A model generated the notes under the pieces. It saw only the letters and a list, made by a program, of their open reading frames with translations. It was not told where the DNA came from and made no database searches. A DNA stretch of 64,000 nucleotides, taken from Inia geoffrensis. Lineage: Eukaryota > Chordata > Mammalia > Artiodactyla > Iniidae. Location: NCBI GenBank assembly GCA_036417435.1, contig JAZAQT010000027.1:682001-746000 (forward strand). Reading direction: 5' to 3'. This document shows positions 1-12,767 of the stretch, piece after piece (position 1 is the stretch's first letter; the number at the start of each line of letters is the position of its first letter). A program made the translations under genes and the position numbers.

Positions 1-168
1 AGATTAGGGCATTGGTTAGGGTAGGGCATCGGAAGTGGGTCAGGTTTAGGGATGGGGTTAGGGTTAGGGTTAAGGAATGCAGTGGGATTAGGGTACAGCT
101 TAGGGTACGACAGTGCTTAAGGGTTAGCGTTCGTGTGAGGGCAAGGGTTAGTGTTAGTGTCCTGGTTA
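1..168 (+). repeat. A/B hybrid monomer
   Basis: The head is A (gcatcggaagtgg, then gggatgg). From ttaaggaatgcag onward it is B (cagtgctt, gcgttcgtg, gcaaggg tail). The switch lies between about 56 and 80, inside the TTAGGG core. The length stays 168, as expected for in-register unequal crossing-over that removed one monomer. Confidence 0.85.
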
Positions 169-1176
169 AGATTAGGGCACTGGTGAGGGTAAGGCTTCAG
201 GTGAGGGTCAGGGTTAGGATTAGGGTTATGGTTAGGGTTAGGGAATGGGGAGGGATTAGGGTACAGTTTAGGGTTCGACAACGATTAAGGGTTAGCGTAC
301 GTGTGAGGGCACAAGTTAGTGTTGGTGTCCTGGTTAAGATTAGGGCACGGGTGAGGGTAAGGTTTCGTGTGAGGGTCAGGGATAGAATTCGGGTTAGGGT
401 TAGGGTTAGGGAATGGGGAGATATTAGGGCACAGTTTAGGGTACCACAACGCTTAAGGTTTAGCGTACGTGTGAGGTCACTAGTTAGTTTTAGTGTACTG
501 CTTACGATTAGGGCATGGGTGAGGGTAAGGCCTCGGAAGAGGGTCACGTTAAGGGTTAGGGTTAGGGTTAGGGTTAGGGAATGGGGATTGTTTAGGGTAC
601 AGGTTAGGGTACGGCAATGGCTTAGGGTTGGCGTACGTTAGAGGGTATGGGTTAGTGTTGATGTACTGGTTAAAATTATGACACAGGTGAGGGTAAAGTT
701 TCGGGTGAGTGTCATGGTTAGGTTTCAGGTTAGGGTTAGGGTTAGGGAATGGAGAGGGATTAGGGTACAGGTTAGGGTACCGCTGCGGTTTAGTGTTAGC
801 GTACGTTTGAGGGCACGAGTTAGTCTTGGTGTCCTGGTTAAGATTAGGGCACGGGTGAGGGTAAGGCTTCGGGTGAGGGTCAGGGTTAGGATTCGGGTTA
901 GGGTTATGGTTAGGGAATGGAGAGGGATTAGGGTACAGGTTAGGGTACGACAATGCTTAAGGGTTAGCGTAAGTGTGAGGGCACGAGTTAGTGTTGGTGT
1001 ACTGGTTAAGACAACGGCACCGATGAGGGTAAGGCCTCGGAAAAGGGTCACGTTCAGGGTTTCGCTTAGGGTTAGGGTTAGGGAATGGGGAGGGATTAGG
1101 GCACAGGATAGGGTACGACAATGCTTAAGGGTTAGCGTACGTTTGAGGGCATGAGTTAGTGTTTGTGTCCTGGTTA
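1..1176 (+). repeat. HOR variant, 7 monomers: A/B-C-D-E-F-G-H
   Basis: This is one monomer short because the first unit is an A/B hybrid. F has the private ttatgacacagg head that is also seen at 4200, 6384, 8736, 10920, 12264 and 14448, which ties this unit to the compound repeats to its right. Confidence 0.9.
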
Positions 1177-2519
1177 AGATTAGGGCATTGGTTAGGGTAG
1201 GGCATCGGAAGTGGGTCAGGTTTAGGGATGGGGTTAGGGTTAGGGTTAAGGAATGGGGAGGGATTAGGGTACAATGTAGGGTACGACAACGCTTAAGATT
1301 TAGCGTACGTGTGAGGGCACGAGTTAGTGTTGGTGTCCTGGTTAAGATTAGGAAACGGGTGAGTATAAGGCTTCGGGTGAGGGTCAGGGTTAGGATTCGG
1401 GTTAGGGTTAGGGTTAAGGAATGCAGAGGGATTAGGGTACAGCTTAGGGTACGACAGTGCTTAAGGGTTAGCGTTCGTGTGAGGGCAAGTGTTAGTGTTA
1501 GTGTCCTGGTTAAGATTAGGGCACGGGTGAGGGTAAGGCTTCAGGTGAGAGTCAGGGTTAGGATTAGGCTTGGGTTAGGGTTGGGGAATGGGGAGAGATT
1601 AGGGTACAGTTTAGGGTACGACAACGATTAAGAGTTAGCGTACGTGTGAGGGCACAAGGTAGTGTTGGTGTCCTGGTTAAGATTAGGGCACGGGTGAGGG
1701 TAAGGTTTCGGGTGAGGTTCAGGGATAGAATTCGGGTTAGGGTTAGGGTTACGGAATGGGGAGATATTAGGGCACAGTTTAGGGTACCACAACGCTTAAG
1801 GTTTAGCGTACGTGTGAGGTCACTAGTTAGTGTTAGTGTACTGCTTACGATTAGGGCACGGGTGAGGGTAAGGCCTCGGAAGAGGGTCACGTTAAGGGTT
1901 AGGGTTAGGGTTAGGGTTAGGGAATGGGGATTGATTAGGGTACAGGTTAGGGTACGGCAATGGCTTAGGGTTGGCGTACGTTAGAGGGCATGGGTTAGTG
2001 TTGATGTACTGGTTAAAATTAGGACACGGGTGAGGGTAAAGTTTCGGGTGAGAGTCATGGTTAGGTTTCAGGTTAGGGTTAGGGTTAGGGAATGGAGAGG
2101 GATTAGGGTACAGGTTAGGGTACCGCTGCGGTTTAGTGTTAGCGTACGTTTGAGGGCACGAGTTAGTCTTGGTGTCCTGGTTAAGATTAGGGCACGGGTG
2201 AGGGTAAGGCTTCGGGTGAGGGTCAGGGTTAGGATTCGGGTTAGGGTTAGGGTTAGGGAATGGAGAGGGATTAGGGTACAGGTTAGGGTACGACAATGCT
2301 TAAGGGTTAGCGTAAGTGTGAGGGTACGAGTTAGTGTTGGTGTACTGGTTAAGACAACGGCACCGACGAGGGTAAGCCCTCGGAAAAGGGTCACGTTCAG
2401 GGTTTCGCTTAGGGTTAGGGTTAGGGAATGGGGAGGGATTAGGGTACAGGATAGGGTACGACAATGCTTAAGGGTTAGCGTACGTTTGAGGGCATGAGTT
2501 AGTGTTTGTGTCCTGGTTA
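1177..2519 (+). repeat. Complete HOR A-H with a 1-bp loss in C
   Basis: All eight types are in order, total 1,343 bp. A has the subtype acaatgtaggg, as in the units at 6888, 11424 and 14952. Confidence 0.92.
1569..1573 (+). other. 1-bp deletion plus substitution that shifts the hexamer phase
   Basis: C reads taggcttgggttaggg where sister copies (7224, 11760) read one base more, with taggg repeated. Everything to the right is shifted by -1 relative to the left edge. It could be real or a sequencing error. Confidence 0.8.
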
Positions 2520-4703
2520 AGATTAGGGCATTGGTTAGGGTAGGGCATCGGAAGTGGGTCAGGTTTAGGGATGGGGTTAGGGTTAGGGTTAAGGAATGGG
2601 GAGGGATTAGGGTACAATTTAGGGTACGACAATGCTTAAGGTTTAGCGTACGTGTGAGGGCACGAGTTAGTGTTGGTGTCCTGGTTAAGATTAGGGCACG
2701 GGTGAGGGTAAGGCTTCGGGTGAGGGTCAGGGTTAGGATTCGGGTTAGGGTTAGGGTTAAGGAATGCAGAGGGATTAGGGTACAGCTTAGGGTACGACAG
2801 TGATTAAGGGTTAGCGTTCGTGTGAGGGCACAAGTTAGTGTTGGTGTCCTGGTTAAGATTAGGGCACTGGTGAGGGTAAGGTTTCGGGTGAGGGTCAGGG
2901 ATAGAATTCGGGTTAGGGTTAGGGTTAGGGAATGGGGAGATATTAGGGCACAGTTTAGGGTACCACAACGCTTAAGGTTTAGCGTACGTGTGAGGTCACT
3001 AGTTAGTTTTAGTGTACTGCTTACGATTAGGGCAGAGGTGAGGGTAAGGCCTCGGAAGAGGGTCACGTTAAGGGTTAGGGTTAGGGTTAGGGTTAGGGAA
3101 TGGGGATTGATTAGGGTACAGGTTAGGGTACGGCAATGGCTTAGGTTTGGCGTATGTTAGAGGGCATGGGTTAGTGTTGATGTACTGGTTAAAATTAGGA
3201 CACGGGTGAGGGTAAAGTTTCGGGTGAGTGTCATGGTTAGGTTTCAGGTTAGGGTTAGGGTTAGGGAATGGAGAGGGATTAGGGTACAGGTTAGGGTACC
3301 GCTGCGGTTTAGTGTTATTGTACGTTTGAGGGCACGAGTTAGTCTTGGTGTCCTGGTTAAGATTAGGGCACGGGTGAGGGTAAGGCTTCGGGTGAGGGTC
3401 AGGGTTAGGATTCGGGTTAGGGTTAGGGTTAGGGAATGGAGAGGGATTAGGGTACAGGTTAGGGTACGACAATGCTTAAGGGTTAGCGTAAGTGTGAGGG
3501 CACGAGTTAGTGTTGGTGTACTGGTTAAGATTAGGGAACGGGTGAGGATAAGGCTTCGGGTGAGGGTCAGGGTTAGGATTCGGGTTAGGGTTAGGTTTAA
3601 GGAATGCAGAGGGATTAGGGTACAGCTTAGGGTACGACAGTGCTTAAGGGTTAGCGTTCGTGTGAGGGCAAGGGTTAGTGTTAGTGTCCTGGTTAAGATT
3701 AGGGCACTGGTGAGGGTAAGGCTTCAGGTGAGAGTCAGGGTTAGGATTCGGGTTAGGGTTAGGGTTAGGGAATGGGGAGAGATTAGGGTACAGTTTAGGG
3801 TACGACAACGATTAAGGGTTAGCGTACGTGTGAGGGCACAAGTTAGTGTTGGTGTCCTGGTTAAGATTAGGGCACGGGTGAGGGTAAGGTTTCGGGTGAG
3901 GTTCAGGGATAGAATTCGGGTTAGGGTAAGGGTTACGGAATGGGGAGATATTAGGGCACAGTTTAGGGTACCACAACGCTTAAGGTTTAGCGTACGTGTG
4001 AGGTCACTAGTTAGTTTTAGTGTACTGCTTACGATTAGGGCACGGGTGAGGGTAAGGCCTCGGAAGAGGGTCACGTTAAGGGTTAGGGTTAGGGTTAGGG
4101 TTAGGGAATGGGGATTGTTTAGGGTACAGGTTAGGGTACGGCAATGGCTTAGGGTTGGCGTACGTTAGAGGGTATGGGTTAGTGTTGATGTACTGGTTAA
4201 AATTATGACACAGGTGAGGGTAAAGTTTCGGGTGAGTGTCATGGTTAGGTTTCAGGTTAGGGTTAGGGTTAGGGAATGGAGAGGGATTAGGGTACAGGTT
4301 AGGGTACCGCTGCGGTTTAGTGTTAGCGTACGTTTGAGGGCACGAGTTAGTCTTGGTGTCCTGGTTAAGATTAGGGCACGGGTGAGGGTAAGGCTTCGGG
4401 TGAGGGTCAGGGTTAGGATTCGGGTTAGGGTTATGGTTAGGGAATGGAGAGGGATTAGGGTACAGGTTAGGGTACGACAATGCTTAAGGGTTAGCGTAAG
4501 TGTGAGGGCACGAGTTAGTGTTGGTGTACTGGTTAAGACAGCGGCACCGATGAGGGTAAGGCCTCGGAAAAGGGTCACGTTCAGGGTTTCGCTTAGGGTT
4601 AGGGTTAGGGAATGGGGAGGGATTAGGGCACAGGATAGGGTACGACAATGCTTAAGGGTTAGCGTACGTTTGAGGGGATGAGTTAGTGTTTGTGTCCTGG
4701 TTA
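2520..4703 (+). repeat. Compound HOR, 13 monomers: A-B/C-D-E-F-G + B-C-D-E-F-G-H
   Basis: G at 3360 is followed directly by B at 3528 (acgggtgaggataagg), skipping H and A. The B/C hybrid at 2688 removes one more monomer. This is the founder layout of the left super-repeats. Confidence 0.9.
2688..2855 (+). repeat. B/C hybrid monomer
   Basis: B through gcgttcgtgtgagggca, then the C tail caagttagtgttggtg. The next monomer is D. The switch lies in the last 30 bases, not in the core. Copies with the same junction are at 4872, 9408, 12936 and 16464. Confidence 0.85.
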
Positions 4704-6887
4704 AGATTAGGGCATTGGTTAGGGTAGGGCATCGGAAGTGGGTCAGGTTTAGGGATGGGGTTAGGGTTAGGGTTAAGGAATGGGGAGGGATTAGGGTACA
4801 ATTTAGGGTACGACAATGCTTAAGGTTTAGCGTACGTGTGAGGGCACGAGTTAGTGTTGGTGTCCTGGTTAAGATTAGGGCACGGGTGAGGGTAAGGCTT
4901 CGGGTGAGGGTCAGGGTTAGGATTCGGGTTAGGGTTAGGGTTAAGGAATGCAGAGGGATTAGGGTACAGCTTAGGGTACGACAGTGATTAAGGGTTAGCG
5001 TTCGTGTGAGGGCACAAGTTAGTGTTGGTGTCCTGGTTAAGATTAGGGCACTGGTGAGGGTAAGGTTTCGGGTGAGGGTCAGGGATAGAATTCGGGTTAG
5101 GGTTAGGGTTAGGGAATGGGGAGATATTAGGGCACAGTTTAGGGTACCACAACGCTTAAGGTTTAGCGTACGTGTGAGGTCACTAGTTAGTTTTAGTGTA
5201 CTGCTTACGATTAGGGCAGAGGTGAGGGTAAGGCCTCGGAAGAGGGTCACGTTAAGTGTTAGGGTTAGGGTTAGGGTTAGGGAATGGGGATTGATTAGGG
5301 TACAGGTTAGGGTACGGCAATGGCTTAGGTTTGGCGTACGTTAGAGGGCATGGGTTAGTGTTGATGTACTGGTTAAAATTAGGACACGGGTGAGGGTAAA
5401 GTTTCGGGTGAGTGTCATGGTTAGGTTTCAGGTTAGGGTTAGGGTTAGGGAATGGAGAGGGATTAGGGTACAGGTTAGGGTACCGCTGCGGTTTAGTGTT
5501 ATTGTACGTTTGAGGGCACGAGTTAGTCTTGGTGTCCTGGTTAAGATTAGGGCACGGGTGAGGGTAAGGCTTCGGGTGAGGGTCAGGGTTAGGATTCGGG
5601 TTAGGGTTAGGGTTAGGGAATGGAGAGGGATTAGGGTACAGGTTAGGGTACGACAATGCTTAAGGGTTAGCGTAAGTGTGAGGGCACGAGTTAGTGTTGG
5701 TGTACTGGTTAAGATTAGGGAACGGGTGAGGATAAGGCTTCGGGTGAGGGTCAGGGTTAGGATTCGGGTTAGGGTTAGGGTTAAGGAATGCAGAGGGATT
5801 AGGGTACAGCTTAGGGTACGACAGTGCTTAAGGGTTAGCGTTCGTGTGAGGGCAAGGGTTAGTGTTAGTGTCCTGGTTAAGATTAGGGCACTGGTGAGGG
5901 TAAGGCTTCAGGTGAGAGTCAGGGTTAGGATTCGGGTTAGGGTTAGGGTTAGGGAATGGGGAGAGATTAGGGTACAGTTTAGGGTACGACAACGATTAAC
6001 GGTTAGCGTACGTGTGAGGGCACAAGTTAGTGTTGGTGTCCTGGTTAAGATTAGGGCACGGGTGAGGGTAAGGTTTCGGGTGAGGTTCAGGGATAGAATT
6101 CGGGTTAGGGTTAGGGTTACGGAATGGGGAGATATTAGGGCACAGTTTAGGGTACCACAACGCTTAAGGTTTAGCGTACGTGTGAGGTCACTAGTTAGTT
6201 TTAGTGTACTGCTTACGATTAGGGCATGGGTGAGGGTAAGGCCTCGGAAGAGGGTCACGTTAAGGGTTAGGGTTAGGGTTAGGGTTAGGGAATGGGGATT
6301 GTTTAGGGTACAGGTTAGGGTACGGCAATGGCTTAGGGTTGGCGTACGTTAGAGGGTATGGGTTAGTGTTGATGTACTGGTTAAAATTATGACACAGGTG
6401 AGGGTAAAGTTTCAGGTGAGTGTCATGGTTAGGTTTCAGGTTAGGGTTAGGGTTAGGGAATGGAGAGGGATTAGGGTACAGGTTAGGGTACCGCTGCGGT
6501 TTAGTGTTAGCGTACGTTTGAGGGCACGAGTTAGACTTGGTGTCCTGGTTAAGATTAGGGCACGGGTGAGGGTAAGGCTTCGGGTGAGGGTCAGGGTTAG
6601 GATTCGGGTTAGGGTTAGGGTTAGGGAATGGAGAGGGATTAGGGTACAGGTTAGGGTACGACAATGCTTAAGGGTTAGCGTAAGTGTGAGGGCACGAGTT
6701 AGTGTTGGTGTACTGGTTAAGACAACGGCACCGATGAGGGTAAGGCCTCGGAAAAGGGTCACGTTCAGGGTTTCGCTTAGGGTTAGGGTTAGGGAATGGG
6801 GAGGGATTAGGGCACAGGATAGGGTACGACAATGCTTAAGGGTTAGCGTACGTTTGAGGGCATGAGTTAGTGTTTGTGTCCTGGTTA
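4704..6887 (+). repeat. Compound HOR, 13 monomers, second copy
   Basis: The same order as 2520-4703, with the B/C hybrid at 4872 and the G-to-B skip at 5712. E at 5208 has the private gttaagtgttaggg, also found at 9792 and 13320. Confidence 0.9.
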
Positions 6888-9239
6888 AGATTAGGGCATT
6901 GGTTAGGGTAGGGCATCGGAAGTGGGTCAGGTTTAGGGATGGGGTTAGGGTTAGGGTTAAGGAATGGGGAGGGATTAGGGTACAATGTAGGGTACGACAA
7001 CGCTTAAGATTTAGCGTACGTGTGAGGGCACGAGTTAGTGTTGGTGTCCTGGTTAAGATTAGGGAACGGGTGAGTATAAGGCTTCGGGTGAGGGTCAGGG
7101 TTAGGATTCGGGTTAGGGTTAGGGTTAAGGAATGCAGAGGGATTAGGGTACAGCTTAGGGTACGACAGTGCTTAAGGGTTAGCGTTCGTGTGAGGGCAAG
7201 TGTTAGTGTTAGTGTCCTGGTTAAGATTAGGGCACGGGTGAGGGTAAGGCTTCAGGTGAGAGTCAGGGTTAGGATTAGGGTTAGGGTTAGGGTTGGGGAA
7301 TGGGGAGAGATTAGGGTACAGTTTAGGGTACGACAACGATTAAGGGTTAGCGTACGTGTGAGGGCACAAGTTAGTGTTGGTGTCCTGGTTAAGATTAGGG
7401 CACGGGTGAGGGTAAGGTTTCGGGTGAGGTTCAGGGATAGAATTCGGGTTAGGGTTAGGGTTACGGAATGGGGAGATATTAGGGCACAGTTTAGGGTACC
7501 ACAACGCTTAAGGTTTAGCGTACGTGTGAGGTCACTAGTTAGTGTTAGTGTACTGCTTACGATTAGGGCACGGGTGAGGGTAAGGCCTCGGAAGAGGGTC
7601 ACGTTAAGGGTTAGGGTTAGGGTTAGGGTTAGGGAATGGGGATTGATTAGGGTACAGGTTAGGGTACGGCAATGGCTTAGGGTTGGCGTACGTTAGAGGG
7701 CATGGGTTAGTGTTGATGTACTGGTTAAAATTAGGACACGGGTGAGGGTAAAGTTTCGGGTGAGAGTCATGGTTAGGTTTCAGGTTAGGGTTAGGGTTAG
7801 GGAATGGAGAGGGATTAGGGTACAGGTTAGGGTACCACTGCGGTTTAGTGTTATTGTACGTTTGAGGGCACGAGTTAGTCTTGGTGTCCTGGTTAAGATT
7901 AGGGCACGGGTGAGGGTAAGGCTTCGGGTGAGGGTCAGGGTTAGGATTCGGGTTAGGGTTAGGGTTAGGGAATGGAGAGGGATTAGGGTACAGGTTAGGG
8001 TACGACAATGCTTAAGGGTTAGCGTAAGTGTGAGGGCACGAGTTAGTGTTGGTGTACTGGTTAAGATTAGGGAACGGGTGAGGATAAGGCTTCGGGTGAG
8101 GGTCAGGGTTAGGATTCGGGTTAGGGTTAGGGTTAAGGAATGCAGAGGGATTAGGGTACAGCTTAGGGTACGACAGTGCTTAAGGGTTAGCGTTCGTGTG
8201 AGGGCAAGGGTTAGTGTTAGTGTCCTGGTTAAGATTAGGGCACTGGTGAGGGTAAGGCTTCAGGTGAGAGTCAGGGTTAGGATTCGGGTTAGGGTTAGGG
8301 TTAGGGAATGGGGAGAGATTAGGGTACAGTTTAGGGTACGACAACGATTAAGGGTTAGCGTACGTGTGAGGGCACAAGTTAGTGTTGGTGTCCTGGTTAA
8401 GATTAGGGCACGGGTGAGGGTAAGGTTTCGGGTGAGGTTCAGGGATAGAATTCGGGTTAGGGTAAGGGTTACGGAATGGGGAGATATTAGGGCACAGTTT
8501 AGGGTACCACAACGCTTAAGGTTTAGCGTACGTGTGAGGTCACTAGTTAGTTTTAGTGTACTGCTTACGATTAGGGCACGGGTGAGGGTAAGGCCTCGGA
8601 AGAGGGTCACGTTAAGGGTTAGGGTTAGGGTTAGGGTTAGGGAATGGGGATTGTTTAGGGTACAGGTTAGGGTACGGCAATGGCTTAGGGTTGGCGTACG
8701 TTAGAGGGTATGGGTTAGTGTTGATGTACTGGTTAAAATTATGACACAGGTGAGGGTAAAGTTTCGGGTGAGTGTCATGGTTAGGTTTCAGGTTAGGGTT
8801 AGGGTTAGGGAATGGAGAGGGATTAGGGTACAGGTTAGGGTACCGCTGCGGTTTAGTGTTAGCGTACGTTTGAGGGCACGAGTTAGTCTTGGTGTCCTGG
8901 TTAAGATTAGGGCACGGGTGAGGGTAAGGCTTCGGGTGAGGGTCAGGGTTAGGATTCGGGTTAGGGTTATGGTTAGGGAATGGAGAGGGATTAGGGTACA
9001 GGTTAGGGTACGACAATGCTTAAGGGTTAGCGTAAGTGTGAGGGCACGAGTTAGTGTTGGTGTACTGGTTAAGACAGCGGCACCGATGAGGGTAAGGCCT
9101 CGGAAAAGGGTCACGTTCAGGGTTTCGCTTAGGGTTAGGGTTAGGGAATGGGGAGGGATTAGGGCACAGGATAGGGTACGACAATGCTTAAGGGTTAGCG
9201 TACGTTTGAGGGGATGAGTTAGTGTTTGTGTCCTGGTTA
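6888..9239 (+). repeat. Compound HOR, 14 monomers: A-B-C-D-E-F-G + B-C-D-E-F-G-H
   Basis: Here B and C are both complete, so the unit is one monomer longer than its neighbours. The G-to-B skip (8064) is kept. Confidence 0.9.
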
Positions 9240-11423
9240 AGATTAGGGCATTGGTTAGGGTAGGGCATCGGAAGTGGGTCAGGTTTAGGGATGGGGTTAG
9301 GGTTAGGGTTAAGGAATGGGGAGGGATTAGGGTACAATTTAGGGTACGACAATGCTTAAGGTTTAGCGTACGTGTGAGGGCACGAGTTAGTGTTGGTGTC
9401 CTGGTTAAGATTAGGGCACGGGTGAGGGTAAGGCTTCGGGTGAGGGTCAGGGTTAGGATTCGGGTTAGGGTTAGGGTTAAGGAATGCAGAGGGATTAGGG
9501 TACAGCTTAGGGTACGACAGTGATTAAGGGTTAGCGTTCGTGTGAGGGCACAAGTTAGTGTTGGTGTCCTGGTTAAGATTAGGGCACTGGTGAGGGTAAG
9601 GTTTCGGGTGAGGGTCAGGGATAGAATTCGGGTTAGGGTTAGGGTTAGGGAATGGGGAGATATTAGGGCACAGTTTAGGGTACCACAACGCTTAAGGTTT
9701 AGCGTACGTGTGAGGTCACTAGTTAGTTTTAGTGTACTGCTTACGATTAGGGCAGAGGTGAGGGTAAGGCCTCGGAAGAGGGTCACGTTAAGTGTTAGGG
9801 TTAGGGTTAGGGTTAGGGAATGGGGATTGATTAGGGTACAGGTTAGGGTACGGCAATGGCTTAGGTTTGGCGTACGTTAGAGGGCATGGGTTAGTGTTGA
9901 TGTACTGGTTAAAATTAGGACACGGGTGAGGGTAAAGTTTCGGGTGAGTGTCATGGTTAGGTTTCAGGTTAGGGTTAGGGTTAGGGAATGGAGAGGGATT
10001 AGGGTACAGGTTAGGGTACCGCTGCGGTTTAGTGTTATTGTACGTTTGAGGGCACGAGTTAGTCTTGGTGTCCTGGTTAAGATTAGGGCACGGGTGAGGG
10101 TAAGGCTTCGGGTGAGGGTCAGGGTTAGGATTCGGGTTAGGGTTAGGGTTAGGGAATGGAGAGGGATTAGGGTACAGGTTAGGGTACGACAATGCTTAAG
10201 GGTTAGCGTAAGTGTGAGGGCACGAGTTAGTGTTGGTGTACTGGTTAAGATTAGGGAACGGGTGAGGATAAGGCTTCGGGTGAGGGTCAGGGTTAGGATT
10301 CGGGTTAGGGTTAGGGTTAAGGAATGCAGAGGGATTAGGGTACAGCTTAGGGTACGACAGTGCTTAAGGGTTAGCGTTCGTGTGAGGGCAAGGGTTAGTG
10401 TTAGTGTCCTGGTTAAGATTAGGGCACTGGTGAGGGTAAGGCTTCAGGTGAGAGTCAGGGTTAGGATTCGGGTTAGGGTTAGGGTTAGGGAATGGGGAGA
10501 GATTAGGGTACAGTTTAGGGTACGACAACGATTAAGGGTTAGCGTACGTGTGAGGGCACAAGTTAGTGTTGGTGTCCTGGTTAAGATTAGGGCACGGGTG
10601 AGGGTAAGGTTTCGGGTGAGGTTCAGGGATAGAATTCGGGTTAGGGTTAGGGTTACGGAATGGGGAGATATTAGGGCACAGTTTAGGGTACCACAACGCT
10701 TAAGGTTTAGCGTACGTGTGAGGTCACTAGTTAGTTTTAGTGTACTGCTTACGATTAGGGCATGGGTGAGGGTAAGGCCTCGGAAGAGGGTCACGTTAAG
10801 GGTTAGGGTTAGGGTTAGGGTTAGGGAATGGGGATTGTTTAGGGTACAGGTTAGGGTACGGCAATGGCTTAGGGTTGGCGTACGTTAGAGGGTATGGGTT
10901 AGTGTTGATGTACTGGTTAAAATTATGACACAGGTGAGGGTAAAGTTTCGGGTGAGTGTCATGGTTAGGTTTCAGGTTAGGGTTAGGGTTAGGGAATGGA
11001 GAGGGATTAGGGTACAGGTTAGGGTACCGCTGCGGTTTAGTGTTAGCGTACGTTTGAGGGCACGAGTTAGACTTGGTGTCCTGGTTAAGATTAGGGCACG
11101 GGTGAGGGTAAGGCTTCGGGTGAGGGTCAGGGTTAGGATTCGGGTTAGGGTTAGGGTTAGGGAATGGAGAGGGATTAGGGTACAGGTTAGGGTACGACAA
11201 TGCTTAAGGGTTAGCGTAAGTGTGAGGGCACGAGTTAGTGTTGGTGTACTGGTTAAGACAACGGCACCGATGAGGGTAAGGCCTCGGAAAAGGGTCACGT
11301 TCAGGGTTTCGCTTAGGGTTAGGGTTAGGGAATGGGGAGGGATTAGGGCACAGGATAGGGTACGACAATGCTTAAGGGTTAGCGTACGTTTGAGGGCATG
11401 AGTTAGTGTTTGTGTCCTGGTTA
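9240..11423 (+). repeat. Compound HOR, 13 monomers, third copy
   Basis: The B/C hybrid is at 9408 and the G-to-B skip at 10248. It is nearly identical to 4704-6887 at an offset of 4,536 bp (27 monomers). Confidence 0.9.
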
Positions 11424-12767
11424 AGATTAGGGCATTGGTTAGGGTAGGGCATCGGAAGTGGGTCAGGTTTAGGGATGGTGTTAGGGTTAGGGTTAAGGAA
11501 TGGGGAGGGATTAGGGTACAATGTAGGGTACGACAACGCTTAAGATTTAGCGTACGTGTGAGGGCACGAGTTAGTGTTGGTGTCCTGGTTAAGATTAGGG
11601 AACGGGTGAGTATAAGGCTTCGGGTGAGGGTCAGGGTTAGGATTCGGGTTAGGGTTAGGGTTAAGGAATGCAGAGGGATTAGGGTACAGCTTAGGGTACG
11701 ACAGTGCTTAAGGGTTAGCGTTCGTGTGAGGGCAAGTGTTAGTGTTAGTGTCCTGGTTAAGATTAGGGCACGGGTGAGGGTAAGGCTTCAGGTGAGAGTC
11801 AGGGTTAGGATTAGGGTTAGGGTTAGGGTTGGGGAATGGGGAGAGATTAGGGTACAGTTTAGGGTACGACAACGATTAAGGGTTAGCGTACGTGTGAGGG
11901 CACAAGTTAGTGTTGGTGTCCTGGTTAAGATTAGGGCACGGGTGAGGGTAAGGTTTCGGGTGAGGTTCAGGGATAGAATTCGGGTTAGGGTAAGGGTTAC
12001 GGAATGGGGAGATATTAGGGCACAGTTTAGGGTACCACAACGCTTAAGGTTTAGCGTACGTGTGAGGTCACTAGTTAGTTTTAGTGTACTGCTTACGATT
12101 AGGGCACGGGTGAGGGTAAGGCCTCGGAAGAGGGTCACGTTAAGGGTTAGGGTTAGGGTTAGGGTTAGGGAATGGGGATTGTTTAGGGTACAGGTTAGGG
12201 TACGGCAATGGCTTAGGGTTGGCGTACGTTAGAGGGTATGGGTTAGTGTTGATGTACTGGTTAAAATTATGACACAGGTGAGGGTAAAGTTTCGGGTGAG
12301 TGTCATGGTTAGGTTTCAGGTTAGGGTTAGGGTTAGGGAATGGAGAGGGATTAGGGTACAGGTTAGGGTACCGCTGCGGTTTAGTGTTAGCGTACGTTTG
12401 AGGGCACGAGTTAGTCTTGGTGTCCTGGTTAAGATTAGGGCACGGGTGAGGGTAAGGCTTCGGGTGAGGGTCAGGGTTAGGATTCGGGTTAGGGTTATGG
12501 TTAGGGAATGGAGAGGGATTAGGGTACAGGTTAGGGTACGACAATGCTTAAGGGTTAGCGTAAGTGTGAGGGCACGAGTTAGTGTTGGTGTACTGGTTAA
12601 GACAGCGGCACCGATGAGGGTAAGGCCTCGGAAAAGGGTCACGTTCAGGGTTTCGCTTAGGGTTAGGGTTAGGGAATGGGGAGGGATTAGGACACAGGAT
12701 AGGGTACGACAATGCTTAAGGGTTAGCGTACGTTTGAGGGGATGAGTTAGTGTTTGTGTCCTGGTTA
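11424..12767 (+). repeat. Complete HOR A-H
   Basis: A regular 1,344-bp unit and the second half of the first 21-monomer super-repeat. A reads gggatggtgtt, a one-base variant. Confidence 0.92.

Noticed and set aside
2068..3066. Long - strand frames rich in Leu-Thr (here 332 codons) and Pro-Asn, repeated across the window
   Set aside because: CTA-ACC and CCT-AAC are the other two open readings of the complement of TTAGGG. They overlap each other and the Val-Arg frames, and appear and vanish with single substitutions in the repeat.
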